This document shows positions 1 to 9,974 of a DNA stretch of 64,000 bases, in pieces. The stretch comes from Nitzschia sp. pyKryTriq1 (lineage: Eukaryota; Bacillariophyta; Bacillariophyceae; Bacillariales; Bacillariaceae): assembly GCA_956465555.1 (NCBI GenBank), contig OY101118.1:2935751-2999750 (forward strand), given 5' to 3'. The notes beneath the pieces were generated by a model. That model saw only the letters and a program-made list of their open reading frames with translations, was not told the origin of the DNA and made no database searches. Every line of letters begins with the position of its first letter. The first letter of the stretch is position 1. The position numbers and the translations under genes are program-made.

Positions 1-951
1 TGAAGGATTTACCGGGACTTTTGTAGGAGCGTCAACACAAAAGGATCACCTGTTGCTCCAGGAGCAGTAGTAGCAAGTATAATATTATGCAAGCTAGTAG
101 ACAAGCAATCGCTCTACTATACTAGTCCATGACGTGAACCCTTCCGTTATCGTTCTACTAGAAGTATCTCCGAGTGCAATATCAGAAGTGCGGTGAAATT
201 CTTGCTAGAAGCTAGTACCGTGTCACAATTTCTGTCATACAAGCTCTGTGCGTCAGCTAAGTGCTAGTAGTACTAGCTACTGGAACTCTAGTAGTACTAC
301 CTTTCGGAGCCGAAAGCCTCTAGGTCAACAACTTCATTTTCTCAGACTTGGTTCTTGCCGACTGAGACGATTGATGGAGTATTGTGTATTCGTACCCTGG
401 TACCGCGGTATCTGGAGTGTGAGAAGAACATACTAGCAGGATGAGATGACAAGATAGAGTGACGAGGGGAAGAAAAGTCGAAGTAGTCCAAAGAAAAATG
501 AATGATCATTCAGGGAGTGTCCGTCGTCGTCCGTCCTCGTGATTTGTTGGACCTCGCAGAGGAGGTGTTCGCGCTCTTCGCCGTGGTCGTGGGAGTCAAA
601 CTTCAGAACAGAACTTTAATTTTTGGGAGCGCGCCACAAAAATTCGGAATCGATTTCCGGCGGTTTGCCCGTTTGATAGGTTCCGAGGATCTGCGCCTTC
701 CGACTTGCACCTTTTATCGTGGGGTGAGATTGCTGTAGATCTGGGACAGGTGGCATGCATGGTGAAGAGCTTTTAGTAAGTGAGAGAGGCCGATGAAACA
801 TGCGCAAGCATGCATGACGTCGGCTCCATCTTCTCTCTTCGCTGAATGAGCAGGAGTGGGAGTTCATTATTTTATTTCCTCTCTTGAACCAAGAGAAAGT
901 CATCTGATTTTGATTGAGAGAGAGCAAAAACGTAGTTGGTGGACTGACTGG
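1..951. other. Intergenic, no supported gene
   Basis: No reading frame here has recognisable protein features. The short frames at 502-738 (+) and 616-927 (-) overlap each other and have no conserved motif. The stretch is rich in CTAGTAG/TACTAG words, which recur in other intergenic parts of the window. The last 100 bases are probably the 5' leader of the Mpv17-like gene. Confidence 0.6.
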
Positions 952-2076
952 ATGAAGAAGAACACTCTTCGTCCTCTCCTATTCCAATCATGGCAATCAT
1001 CGTCACTTTTCATTTCTCGTCCGCTAGCCGTAGTAGCAGCATCACTGCTATGCCTTCCAGTTTTCATGATGCTATCATCGCCAGTCGATGGCTTTTCGCC
1101 AATGGGAATGCTTCCCTCCTCTCGAAGGATGAGGATTATGGAACGCCTCAGCGATGCTAGCAGACCCACCAAATCGTCTTCGTCAAGCCAGCTGTTCTTC
1201 CACTGCGATCCTTCGTGGTTCGAGGGCGTCGGGTCGGGATATACGTATTGCTTGGAGAACTATTATCTAGCGACGCAATCCGCCACAGGGGCACTTTGTG
1301 CTACGGCTGGAGACGTGATTGCGCAATGGAGCGAAAGAAAGGAAGAACAAGCAGCAGGAAAAGACGAAGAAGAACAAGCAGGAGAGTATGACCCGGTGCG
1401 CACGTTCCATTACTTTCTTAAAGGACTGGGTGGTGGAATCATGTGGGCCTACTGGTTCGATCTATCGGAGCCCTTGTCGAATTCCTTGACTCACTCCATG
1501 CTCGGAACTACTAGTTCTGACGTCCAGTCATCGATAGCTTCGATGGACACTGACATTCTTACGCTGGAGGCGTTCGAAGAACGAGCCACTCGTACCATGA
1601 TCAATATATTTTTGGAGCAATTTTTCGTATCTCCGCTCCTTTTTACGTTCTGGGATATTCCACTTCCAGCCTTGTTGCGTGGTACACCCTTGCGTCAACT
1701 TCCCACCCAGGTTCAAACCAAGCTAGGTCCTCTACTGGTGGCCAACGCCAAGGTCTGGACGCTTGTGAACCTCGTCACGTACAACATCCCTGTGGAGTAT
1801 CGAGTCCTCTATGCGAGCTGTGCCGATATACTATGGCAGAGCATCAACGTGGGCATTACCTCTCAAGAAGTTCCTCCCAGCTCGGCCAGAGTCACCACTG
1901 TTGCTGCTGCGGCTGTCGCCTCTTCCTCCTCAGCACCCCAAGAAGAATCCTCACTTCTCGGCTTGTGGCCACCCAACAAGTCTTCCAGTATGAGGAGCAA
2001 AAGCAGCACCATTGTTTCTCCCACGAATACTACCACCCTCTTTGTCACGTCCACAATGGTACAACGTGATTCATGA
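952..2076 (+). CDS. Mpv17/PMP22 family membrane protein with N-terminal presequence
   Basis: Single-exon gene of 374 residues. The frame is open further upstream, but the only earlier start-like codon is GTG at 856, so the first ATG (952) is taken as the start. Residues 1-50 are basic then hydrophobic and end in VDGFSP, resembling a stramenopile signal peptide with an ASAFAP-type junction. This suggests plastid or ER routing rather than the usual mitochondrial or peroxisomal membrane. Family evidence: a Tyr-rich helix followed by TGALCATAGDVIAQ around residues 107-125, and the C-terminal family signature from about residue 265 (NAKVWTLVNLVTYNIPVEYR) running into a Trp-containing last helix. 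Family members are four-helix inner-membrane proteins, some of which form channels. The C-terminal 70 residues are Ala/Ser-rich and probably disordered. The plastid location is inference. Confidence 0.85.
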   Translation: MKKNTLRPLLFQSWQSSSLFISRPLAVVAASLLCLPVFMMLSSPVDGFSPMGMLPSSRRMRIMERLSDASRPTKSSSSSQLFFHCDPSWFEGVGSGYTYCLENYYLATQSATGALCATAGDVIAQWSERKEEQAAGKDEEEQAGEYDPVRTFHYFLKGLGGGIMWAYWFDLSEPLSNSLTHSMLGTTSSDVQSSIASMDTDILTLEAFEERATRTMINIFLEQFFVSPLLFTFWDIPLPALLRGTPLRQLPTQVQTKLGPLLVANAKVWTLVNLVTYNIPVEYRVLYASCADILWQSINVGITSQEVPPSSARVTTVAAAAVASSSSAPQEESSLLGLWPPNKSSSMRSKSSTIVSPTNTTTLFVTSTMVQRDS

Positions 2077-2432
2077 TGACATTATGGCACCGCCGGTATC
2101 AAGAACCATTACATCATCATCTACAATGCGATCAGTAACATTGATCATCTGTCCCTACAAAGAATCCTCCTCCTCTTGATCTACATTTTGAACTCGAACA
2201 ATCCAACCAACTACACGAGTACCGTAGACTCACTCTAAACGATGAGGTCCTTATTTTAAAACAATGGATGATATACCAGCTAATATATTCATTCATACAC
2301 GTCTTCAATATTCTGCAAGCTAATGCTACTGTATCCTAATACTATAATATTGATACTACTCGTACGGAATGTCTGTTGCGATGTTGTATTGAATTGAAGA
2401 TTCAGTCATACAATCCACGCGAGTAATTATCA

Positions 2433-3578
2433 TCAACGTATGGATGGTAGGCTTTGCGTATCTCTGGTACGTTGCCTGGAGATTGACTTTTCGCTGGGTT
2501 CAATGGCAGCGACCGATCCAGTCAGTGTATCATCCCCCAGAGCATCCAGAAAGAGTCCCAGATCCCCTGCCTGCTTAATGTCGAACCGAACTTCATACAT
2601 GACCCGTAGAAAACAAAGCTGGTAGAGCCAAATTCCGGTCCGACTCATGACCGGAAACAAATCCGGACCGAAACATTGACCTCCCAACAAGCACAGTGTT
2701 CCAAATACTGGACTGAACCATGGATTGAAGATGCTGGCGTATATTTTCATGGAAAAGAAGCTTCCGTACCTCCATAGCAGCACTGCAAAGTAAAGGCAAC
2801 AAAAGCCGACCAAAGTCATGGGGAGCAGACTCAAAAAGATATGCATACTTGCACCCGAAGAGTCCCACGGCTCCGTAATGAGCGTGGCCCAGCCAGTGCG
2901 TCCAGCTAAATCGGATTCGTCCCACACGACATCGAAATTGACCACGAACGCCAGGAGGAAAATAAATAGACTAAAGAGTCTCATGATAGCCACCATGGTG
3001 GCCGGTCGAATCAATGGCTGGATTGCCACCTCCCCGACCCCACTACCGCCATCTCCGACTCCTTCTAAATCGTCCGAATTACACATCACCGTATTTCCGG
3101 TCAAATGAGTGTCGTTTCGTCCGGGCGCACGCTGAACCATGAAAAAGGGAATGCTCCGATTTCGATACGCCAAGAAGGTAATCACAAACGTGCTCAAAAA
3201 GATACCAGGAGCCACCGCCGATATTAGCATAAACATGGCAATCGCCCACTGACTGGCCACACTCCCAGTGGTCATGCCCACATCCGCCGCCACAGTGGCA
3301 CAATCCATGGCCAAGATCCACTGAATGCCCGGCAATATGAGTCGAATCGCATTCCACTCATAAAAGGCTTGTGAGGCACCCGACACTCGAATATTCAAAA
3401 CGGCCATAACTCCAAAGGCGACACTCAGCGTCCCCAACCAACCAATTTCGGCGGACCGACTGAGTGTCTCGTTGTCATACGGCAATTCATCGTCTTCGTC
3501 CAAATACGTCAATTCTCTGCTAGCAGGGCTACTCTGGATGCTTCCAAAAAATAAAAATAATGATGATAAGGAAAGCAT
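2433..3578 (-). CDS. Multipass membrane protein of unknown function, with signal peptide
   Basis: 381 residues from the first ATG (3578); the frame extends to a TTG at 3596. Residues 1-20 (MLSLSSLFLFFGSIQSSPAS) look like a cleavable signal peptide. A short acidic lumenal or extracellular stretch follows (about residues 21-40), then roughly six or seven hydrophobic segments spread over residues 45-350. A polar Gly/Asp-rich loop lies near residues 165-195. The hydrophobicity pattern superficially resembles a seven-helix protein, but no receptor, channel or transporter motif was found, so no function is proposed. It converges on the Mpv17-like gene with about 350 bp between stop codons. Confidence 0.75.
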   Translation of the reverse strand: MLSLSSLFLFFGSIQSSPASRELTYLDEDDELPYDNETLSRSAEIGWLGTLSVAFGVMAVLNIRVSGASQAFYEWNAIRLILPGIQWILAMDCATVAADVGMTTGSVASQWAIAMFMLISAVAPGIFLSTFVITFLAYRNRSIPFFMVQRAPGRNDTHLTGNTVMCNSDDLEGVGDGGSGVGEVAIQPLIRPATMVAIMRLFSLFIFLLAFVVNFDVVWDESDLAGRTGWATLITEPWDSSGASMHIFLSLLPMTLVGFCCLYFAVLLWRYGSFFSMKIYASIFNPWFSPVFGTLCLLGGQCFGPDLFPVMSRTGIWLYQLCFLRVMYEVRFDIKQAGDLGLFLDALGDDTLTGSVAAIEPSEKSISRQRTRDTQSLPSIR

Positions 3579-3804
3579 TCTTGCATTCGATAGCAATTTC
3601 CTTCTCTCTTTTTGGATGAATGTCCGGTACGGTAGTGAGAAGGGAAGCAGCGAGCTAGTGCTTGGCTGTACTTTTACAACAGCTAATAGCGGCGGTTGGC
3701 GGCTGATCTTTGTTGTGCTACGGGCTACGGACTACTGTATGTCCCATTGTCGATCGTCGATTATTATTTTGTTCAATTATGTTGCTCGCGATCATGCATC
3801 TGCA

Positions 3805-3805
3805 C

Positions 3806-3860
<55 letters not shown>
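3805..3860. repeat. (CTGT)14 microsatellite
   Basis: Fourteen perfect CTGT units (56 bp) in the intergenic region between two divergently transcribed genes. The unit length and composition keep frames open on both strands, giving spurious SVCL or TDRQ repeat ORFs that are not genes. The rest of 3579-4246 holds no supported gene. Confidence 0.97.
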
Positions 3861-4246
3861 TGTGCACGATGCCGCTCACTAATAATAGCGGTAACTCGGA
3901 AGCACACGCCAAAGTTTGGCGGTGCGGTCATTGCGGTTATTTTCCCGCCAAATTGCAGGTGCGCGCTCGCGCATCGGCGCTTCGAAGAAGTTCCGATCGA
4001 GCCGAGCCAAAAAGAGAGCAAAGGCTTCACAAATAAAGAAGCAAGAAGATTATTTGGCGCAAGAACAGCATGGAAGTTGAGAGGAGGATGAGATTTCCAA
4101 CTTCCTACCCATATTCATCGATCGCAATCATGGACTGACGCAGAGAGATCCCAAACGTATTATTATTCAGCAACCATGCCATAATTGTTATTTCACAATA
4201 ATATATTATTATTATCCCAACAATAAGTTGAAGCAGAACAGCAACA

Positions 4247-5191
4247 ATGACCAGCAAGAGTTCTTTTGATCTTCCACCACTACCGCCGCCTCCGCCGCCG
4301 CCGCCGTCTGCCATTCCAGATGTGGAAAATCCTGCACGCGATGACGACGTTGAAGTTTGTGCTAATCTCCCACGCGCGACTACTTCTCATCATCATTATC
4401 ATCATGTCATGGAACGCCGTCTAGGAGAACTTGCTGCTCGTCGCTTATATACTACGACTACTAGCACCATCACCAGCAATCAAGACGACCAAGACGACGA
4501 AGAACAAGGGACAAACAACAACAACAACAACAACAACATGAATACTCAAGGCGTCACTGTGTTGGCCAGACATATCATCCAACCCGGTAAGGAGGATTTG
4601 TTTTATGCTTGGATCCGAGAAATATCTCAACTTCAAAAGGAAAAGTATCCTGGATTTGGGGGTGCTCAAGTGGTACGGCCGACGGCTGCTGGTGATGATG
4701 ATGATGATAATGATGCGGGTGATGCCGATTCTCGTTATAAAAAGAAGAACGAATATGTGAGCATCTTTCGATATGAAAACTACAATCTCCTGCAAGCCTT
4801 TATGGATTCCGAGGATCGTCGAAAGCTCTTGGAAAAGTCATGTGAATTTGAAGCCTTTCCAATTGAATTGACCTACCACAGTTTGGAATATTGGTTTATG
4901 GATGACGAGGATAGTCCGAATTGTGACAACAACAATACTTCTTTGATCCCACGACCACGCCCTCCGCCCAAGCCAAAAATGGTTGTGGTAACATTCCTAC
5001 TCATTTGGGTACAAGCACATTTCATTGGGCCGGCCCTTGGACGCATGCTCCCGGGCATGCCACCATTGGCTGTAGAGGCATTCACCATCTTCCTGATCGT
5101 TTTGGGCACTACCTACTTGTGGATGCCAATCATCACAAGGTATATTCTTTCATGGTGGCTATTTCCTGTAGTATCTCAAAAAAGAAGATGA
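4247..5191 (+). CDS. ABM-superfamily (antibiotic biosynthesis monooxygenase-like) protein with two C-terminal membrane helices
   Basis: 314 residues. Residues 1-97 are low complexity (poly-Pro, His-rich, a run of nine Asn) and probably disordered. From residue 98 the sequence reads as a dimeric alpha-beta barrel of the ABM type: GVTVLARHIIQPGKEDLFYAW, a conserved Tyr/Pro-Gly turn, and YVSIFRYENYNLLQAFMDSE. An Asp-rich insertion lies around residues 150-160. Two hydrophobic helices follow (about 245-262 and 274-292), ending in WWLFPVV. An ABM domain followed by two membrane spans and a W-L-x-P ending matches bacterial COG3224-type proteins, so bacterial ancestry or transfer is possible. ABM domains often act as cofactor-free or haem oxygenases, but the substrate cannot be told here. 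Confidence 0.72.
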   Translation: MTSKSSFDLPPLPPPPPPPPSAIPDVENPARDDDVEVCANLPRATTSHHHYHHVMERRLGELAARRLYTTTTSTITSNQDDQDDEEQGTNNNNNNNNMNTQGVTVLARHIIQPGKEDLFYAWIREISQLQKEKYPGFGGAQVVRPTAAGDDDDDNDAGDADSRYKKKNEYVSIFRYENYNLLQAFMDSEDRRKLLEKSCEFEAFPIELTYHSLEYWFMDDEDSPNCDNNNTSLIPRPRPPPKPKMVVVTFLLIWVQAHFIGPALGRMLPGMPPLAVEAFTIFLIVLGTTYLWMPIITRYILSWWLFPVVSQKRR

Positions 5192-6591
5192 GTGCCAGCG
5201 GCAGAACAGGAGAAGAAGGAGGAGTTTCAAGAAGGTGATCAGTACTACAAGTACTAGTGGCTACTAGCTAGTAGGACTATTACTAGTAAGTTCCGCAGCA
5301 TATAGTTATCGCATATATTCAGACTCAGGCTAGTACTTTCCACCATAGCCACTACTTTAAATCTGAAACGACTTTGGTTATACCCTTCATCGTTTCCTAG
5401 ATATGGCTTGACGTTGCTGCTGACTACTACTCTACAACTATATCGTAAAGCAGCGAAAAGGAAGCAAGGACAGGACTAGATCTAGGAGGAGTAGACTTTC
5501 ATAACGCCCTCAACAATCTACAATAGAAAATGATTTGTGATCCGAAATATATCTATTATTCGATACATGATGTTATGATTCTTCTTATATTGTCAAAATG
5601 AGGATACCTGAATCCTTCTCCCCAACAATTATTGTCGATCGAATCCTCGACCTGCTGGCGGAGACGAGCGGCAGGAGGACCTTATTACTTGTTATAGTAC
5701 CAAGTCTCGCGGCGCCTGCTCAAAACGAACCGTACCGTGGAAACATGGGACGTCCGCTCTTTAGCGAGTTCTCTCTTGCTCTTTTTCGCTGTGAAACACT
5801 GTCTCTTCGGCCACAGCTTTCTGCAATGGCATCGGCCTCCACAAAAGCCTCTCGAACGGAATCATTTTGGCCGAAAAATGCCTCGTGTAAGGCGGAACCA
5901 GGGAGAAACGTACAGGCTCTAGATCGGTTGCTTCGTGGCATGTTATTTTTTGTCGTTGCTTTAGGATGTTCGGGATTTCTAATGATACAGGCACCTTTTT
6001 TGAGCATGTACTAGCCAACGAAAAGTATCGAAAAATTGTGGGCAGCAGCGGATTGAAACTGGTGTTACCGGTACTCCTATTATGCCCAATCGTGCGCTCG
6101 AACACGTGGTCGATCCTGTTCCTTCGTGTTCTGGGAGTTTTTAAAAAGAATATTAAAAAAGAACGCCGAAGAAGAGCAAACTGAAAACTGCATGAATAAT
6201 AATCTAACTACCGGAAGTACATACAGTTCGTTCCGGTACCGTACGAATACAGTTGTCTATCTGCGGGTCCCCTGCGGGTAGTTTCAAGTTAGTGAATGAG
6301 TCACGAGCTAATCGGACGTACTGGTACACGAACCGGTACGAGTAGGAGTGGTCACTGCGAGATGAAAGATGCGTGTCTTTTGGATTTTATCGAGGAGGAA
6401 TCTTCTACGGTACCGGTACGAGTGTTCTCAATCTCTGGCTAGTAGTAGAGAGAGAGTGATACCGGGGGAGAGAGAGAGAGAGAGAGATCAGCTTTACGAC
6501 AAAAATCCTCTTTGAGTCGCCTCGAGACGAACTGCCTGAGGTATTCGTTTTCTTATTACTCCGAGGCGCTGTAGATTCTTTCGTTTTATAA
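5192..6591. other. Intergenic, no supported gene
   Basis: This stretch holds overlapping short frames on both strands at 5598-6184, none with a recognisable domain or a convincing splice structure. The first part carries CTAGTAG words, and 6220-6420 carries several GTACCGGTAC-type words. A GA-rich run at 6447-6487 precedes the MgtC-like gene. The last 80 bases begin the sequence shared with the second MgtC copy. Confidence 0.5.
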
Positions 6592-7728
6592 ATGCGAAGC
6601 ATGATGCGAAACTACAGCGGGGGAAGTGGACTGATGGCGGCTCCGGAGTATCCGAAGCGAAACTCCTATTTCACCGAGCTTACATGGTTCAAGTTTTTCT
6701 TATATCTGATCTCCGCAGTTTACGTGGGTGCGGTGGGAGCTGTTGCAATTCTCGAGCCCTTCCTAGATTTGCCGTGTGAGGAGACAAAAACGATAAAGTT
6801 TGCGAATCCAGTGTATCCCGATGGGGGCCGATGTCACCATTTGAGATACATGCTTCTACTTGGATTCACACGTATGGAATGTGGATTTGCCAGACGATTA
6901 ATAGCATCCGTGGTTTTGGGGGGCCTGATTGGCTGGGAGCGCCGACAAGCGGATCGGTGAGATTTAATAATCCCTTGAGGAATTTTGTTATTTCAAAGGA
7001 AAAATGCAGTCCTTTTATGAGGGGCACAAGATCTAACGCTTTTGCTTTCCCTCCTTCAATGTAGTCCTGCTGGTATCCGAACCATGAGTCTTGTATCACT
7101 GGGTTCCTGCTTATTCACTATCAACTCGTCGTTTGCCTTTCTGAATGGTCCTATGGGTTGGGATGCCAGTCGAGTTTCCGCTGCTATCCCGTCGGGTGTA
7201 GGATTTTTGGGCGCTGGTTTGATTTTCAAGCACGAGGAAAAGAGCGAGAATGGCGATAGCAACCATGTAGTACATGGCTTAACAACAGCAGCTTCACTAT
7301 GGCTCTCAGCCGCCGTTGGTATTGCTTGTGGCGGAGACTTGTACATGCCGGCTAGTTTTGGGGTTGCGATTATGTTATTGTTGCTTCGGTTTGGCCCACG
7401 AGCCGACCATGAAGACGGGGAGGAGGAGGACGATCACGAAGAAGACGAAGAGACTAGCTGGGAGAAAAACGATGACACGGGGATAGAAACTTCGCTGATG
7501 AATAATGTTCTCACCACAGAGAGCAGCGAAGCTCTGAACAGAAGCAGCAGAGCTGTACCTCAGGACTACTCGACAATTACAAGCCCTACACATGCAACCA
7601 ACGATGAAATGGTTTCCTTGATAAGCTCCCTCCGTGGAATAACACAGACAGAGCGTAGCTTTGGGAACGCGGCACAGAAGAGGAAGTCTGTTAGAAAATC
7701 CCAACCCGCTCTTGGTAGCATGGTTTAG
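6592..7728 (+). CDS. MgtC/SapB-like membrane protein, tandem copy 1
   Basis: Two exons, 6592-6956 and 7065-7728, joined across a 108-bp GT-AG intron, giving 342 residues. The junction restores the codon CGT, reading ADR-PAGIRTMSLV. The core carries the MgtC hallmarks: GGLIGWERR, RPAGIRTMSLVSLG, GVGFLGAGLIF, and a long GLTTAASLWLSAAVG helix region. A first membrane span lies near residues 40-60. Bacterial MgtC proteins are inner-membrane factors linked to Mg2+ starvation and membrane-potential control. Eukaryotic roles are unsettled, and transfer from bacteria is likely. The C-terminal 120 residues are acidic and Ser/Thr-rich. ATGs at 6592, 6601 and 6604 are all possible; only 6604 is shared with copy 2. 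Confidence 0.88.
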
Positions 7729-8330
7729 AGACTCTAGAGTAGAGATACTCAAAAGTTGACAATAAGCGTCATGAATACTTGCAAACACTCCCCCTGTAGA
7801 CTAGTCTAGAGCTTGCTTAAGTCGTCGTCCAGCCAGCAGTAGCAACAAATGGCTCTCTGCTCTCTACTCTAGAGAAAATGAGTAGCTCGAGTGAGATCTG
7901 CTGTATTCGGTCGGTGTACTTGTACTTGTATCGCAGCAGAGCGCTCTCGAGCTCGCGGGTATCCCCCAAATTTTGGGCGTCTTTCCGTCAGCCGAAACGG
8001 GACACAGTTACGTATTATTACGCAGAGTGTGATCGTACCGGGTATGGGCTGGTGTTTTGCGCAAAAGATCCCCGCAAAACACAGCATATCTGGCATATGC
8101 CAGATGCGCTGAAGCACATCACGTATCACACATACGGTACATCATACATCCCACAGACCACACGCACCCATATCCAACCCAAATTATGGTTCATGGTTGG
8201 TGTTTTCTTGACACTTTCTCCATTGGTCTCAGCTCCAAGACAAATTTCCTCTTTGAGTCACCTCGAGACGAACTGCCGTATTCGTTTTCTTATTACTCCG
8301 AGGCGCTGTAGGTACTAGATTCTTTCGTTG
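7729..8330. other. Intergenic spacer of the MgtC duplication
   Basis: This is the 3' flank of copy 1 and the promoter of copy 2. Short frames at 7878-8318 have no recognisable features. It holds CTAGAG/CTCTAG inverted words and the shared blocks described for the tandem repeat. Confidence 0.6.
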
Positions 8331-9452
8331 ATGCGAAACTACAGCGCTGGAAGTGGACTGATGCCGGCTCCGGAGTATGAGCAGCGAAACTCCTATTTCA
8401 CCGAGCTTACATGGTTCAAGTTTTTCTTATATCTGATCTCCGCAGTTTACGTGGGTGCGGCGGGAGCTGTTGCAATTCTCGAGCCCTTCCTAGATTTGCC
8501 GTGTGAGGAGACAAAAACGATAAAGTTTGAGAATCCAGTGTATCTAGATGGGGGCCGATGTCACCATTTGAGATACATGCTTCTACTTGGATTCACACGT
8601 ATGGAATGTGGATTTGCCAGACGATTAGTAGCATCCGTGGTTTTGGGGGGCCTGATTGGCTGGGAGCGCCGACAAGCGGATCGGTGAGATTTAATAATCC
8701 CTTGAGGAATTTTGTTATTTCAAAGGAAAAATGCAGTCCTTTTATGAGGGGCACAAGATCTAACGCTTTTGCTTTCCCTCCTTCAATGTAGTCCTGCTGG
8801 TATCCGAACCATGAGTCTTGTATCACTGGGTTCCTGCTTATTCACTATCAACTCGTCGTTTGCCTTTCTGAATGGTCCTATGGGTTGGGATGCCAGTCGA
8901 GTTTCCGCTGCTATCCCGTCGGGTGTAGGATTTTTGGGCGCTGGTTTGATTTTCAAGAAGGAGGAAAAGAGCGAGAATGGCGATAGCAACCATGTAGTAC
9001 ATGGCTTAACAACAGCAGCTTCACTATGGCTCTCAGCCGCCGTTGGTATTGCTTGTGGCGGAGACTTGTACATGCCGGCTAGTTTTGGGGTTGCGATTAT
9101 GTTATTGTTGCTTCGGTTTGGCCCACGAGCCGACCATGAAGACGAGGAGGAGGACGATCACGAAGAAGACGGAGAGACTAGCTGGAAGAAAAACGATGAC
9201 ACGGGGATAGAAACTTCGCCGATGAATAATGTTCTCACCACAGAGAGCAGCGGAGCTCTCGACAGAAGCAGCAGAGCTGTACCTCAGGACTACTCGACAA
9301 TTACAAGCCCTATACATGCAACCAACGATGAAATGGTTTCCTTGACGAGCTCCCTCCGTGGAATAACACAGACTGGGCGTAGCTTTGGGAACGCGCTACA
9401 GAAGAGGAAGGCTGGAAAAAAATCCCAACCCGCCCTTGCTAGCATGGTTTAG
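8331..9452 (+). CDS. MgtC/SapB-like membrane protein, tandem copy 2
   Basis: Two exons, 8331-8683 and 8792-9452, joined across a 108-bp intron identical base for base to that of copy 1, giving 337 residues. The start is the ATG equivalent to copy 1 position 6604. The membrane core is unchanged apart from a His-to-Lys change after GLIFK. Differences cluster in the N-terminal tail (G/A, A/P, PK/EQ), the loop before the second hydrophobic stretch (A/E, P/L) and the acidic C-terminal tail. Nearly all of them change the amino acid. Both copies look intact and could be expressed. Confidence 0.88.
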
Positions 9453-9974
9453 ACTATAGTATGTAGAGAACTCAAAGTTTGGCCATGTTTTATGAATACT
9501 TGCTTGTGTCATGAATACTTGCTAACGACAGTAGGAATAAATGGCTCTCTATAGCTCTCTAGTAGAGTAGAGAGAGCGAAGGCGAAGCTTGCGAGAGATC
9601 TGCTGTATGGTTTTGTATCGCGTAATATCGCGTTGCGTTTTCGTAGACATTGGACTACATCGACTGACTTTTCGCAGCCCGTGGTCTCGTCGCACAGCGT
9701 CCCGCAGGTTTCGGATTTCGGACTTATTCGATCCCCATGAAGTCAAAGCTTGCGTGTCTGCGGGCGAGCGGTACATTTTCTCGCCGTTATGGTGCTGTTT
9801 TTTCGCAAAAGATGAAGATCCCCCTCAAGACGCGACAGACGACGCATCTCCGCATAACATCCGGTATCCGGTTCTTTGTTCATCTGGTTGGTGTTGTTGA
9901 CACTTTCTTCATTCCTTGTTGTTGCCATTCGTCACTTTCCGTCGAGGTTGCTCTAGTAGTATTCAATTTGAACC
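9453..9974. other. Partial third duplication unit and XPB promoter region
   Basis: No gene is seen. The sequence resembles, in pieces and in the same order, the spacer between the two MgtC copies, so the XPB 5' flank is partly derived from the duplicated unit. TATGAATACTTGC or a close variant occurs twice near 9490-9520 and once after copy 1. Confidence 0.6.

Larger units (their letters stand above)
6509..9452. repeat. Tandem segmental duplication (unit about 1.73 kb) carrying MgtC-like genes
   Basis: Sequence from about 6509 (upstream of MgtC copy 1) recurs from about 8248. The offset is 1727 bp through the coding start and intron, and 1724 bp at the stop codon because of one 3-bp deletion. 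The flanks are much less alike than the genes. Shorter shared blocks continue past the second gene: GAGATCTGCTGTAT occurs at about 7892 and 9593, CGCAAAAGAT near 8059 and 9805, and TTGGTGTT...GACACTTTCT near 8196 and 9888. A third, gene-less partial unit therefore lies immediately upstream of XPB. Confidence 0.9.

Noticed and set aside
502-927. Two overlapping small ORFs on opposite strands
   Set aside because: No conserved motif, no plausible start context, and they overlap each other and the 5' leader of the Mpv17-like gene.
3696-4091. ORFs with SVCLSVCL or TDRQTDRQ repeats
   Set aside because: They are translations of the (CTGT)14 microsatellite in different frames and strands, with no other protein features.
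5598-6184. Possible small gene or gene remnant on either strand
   Set aside because: Several frames are open for 60-140 codons, but none shows a domain, a splice structure or consistent composition. No family recognised.
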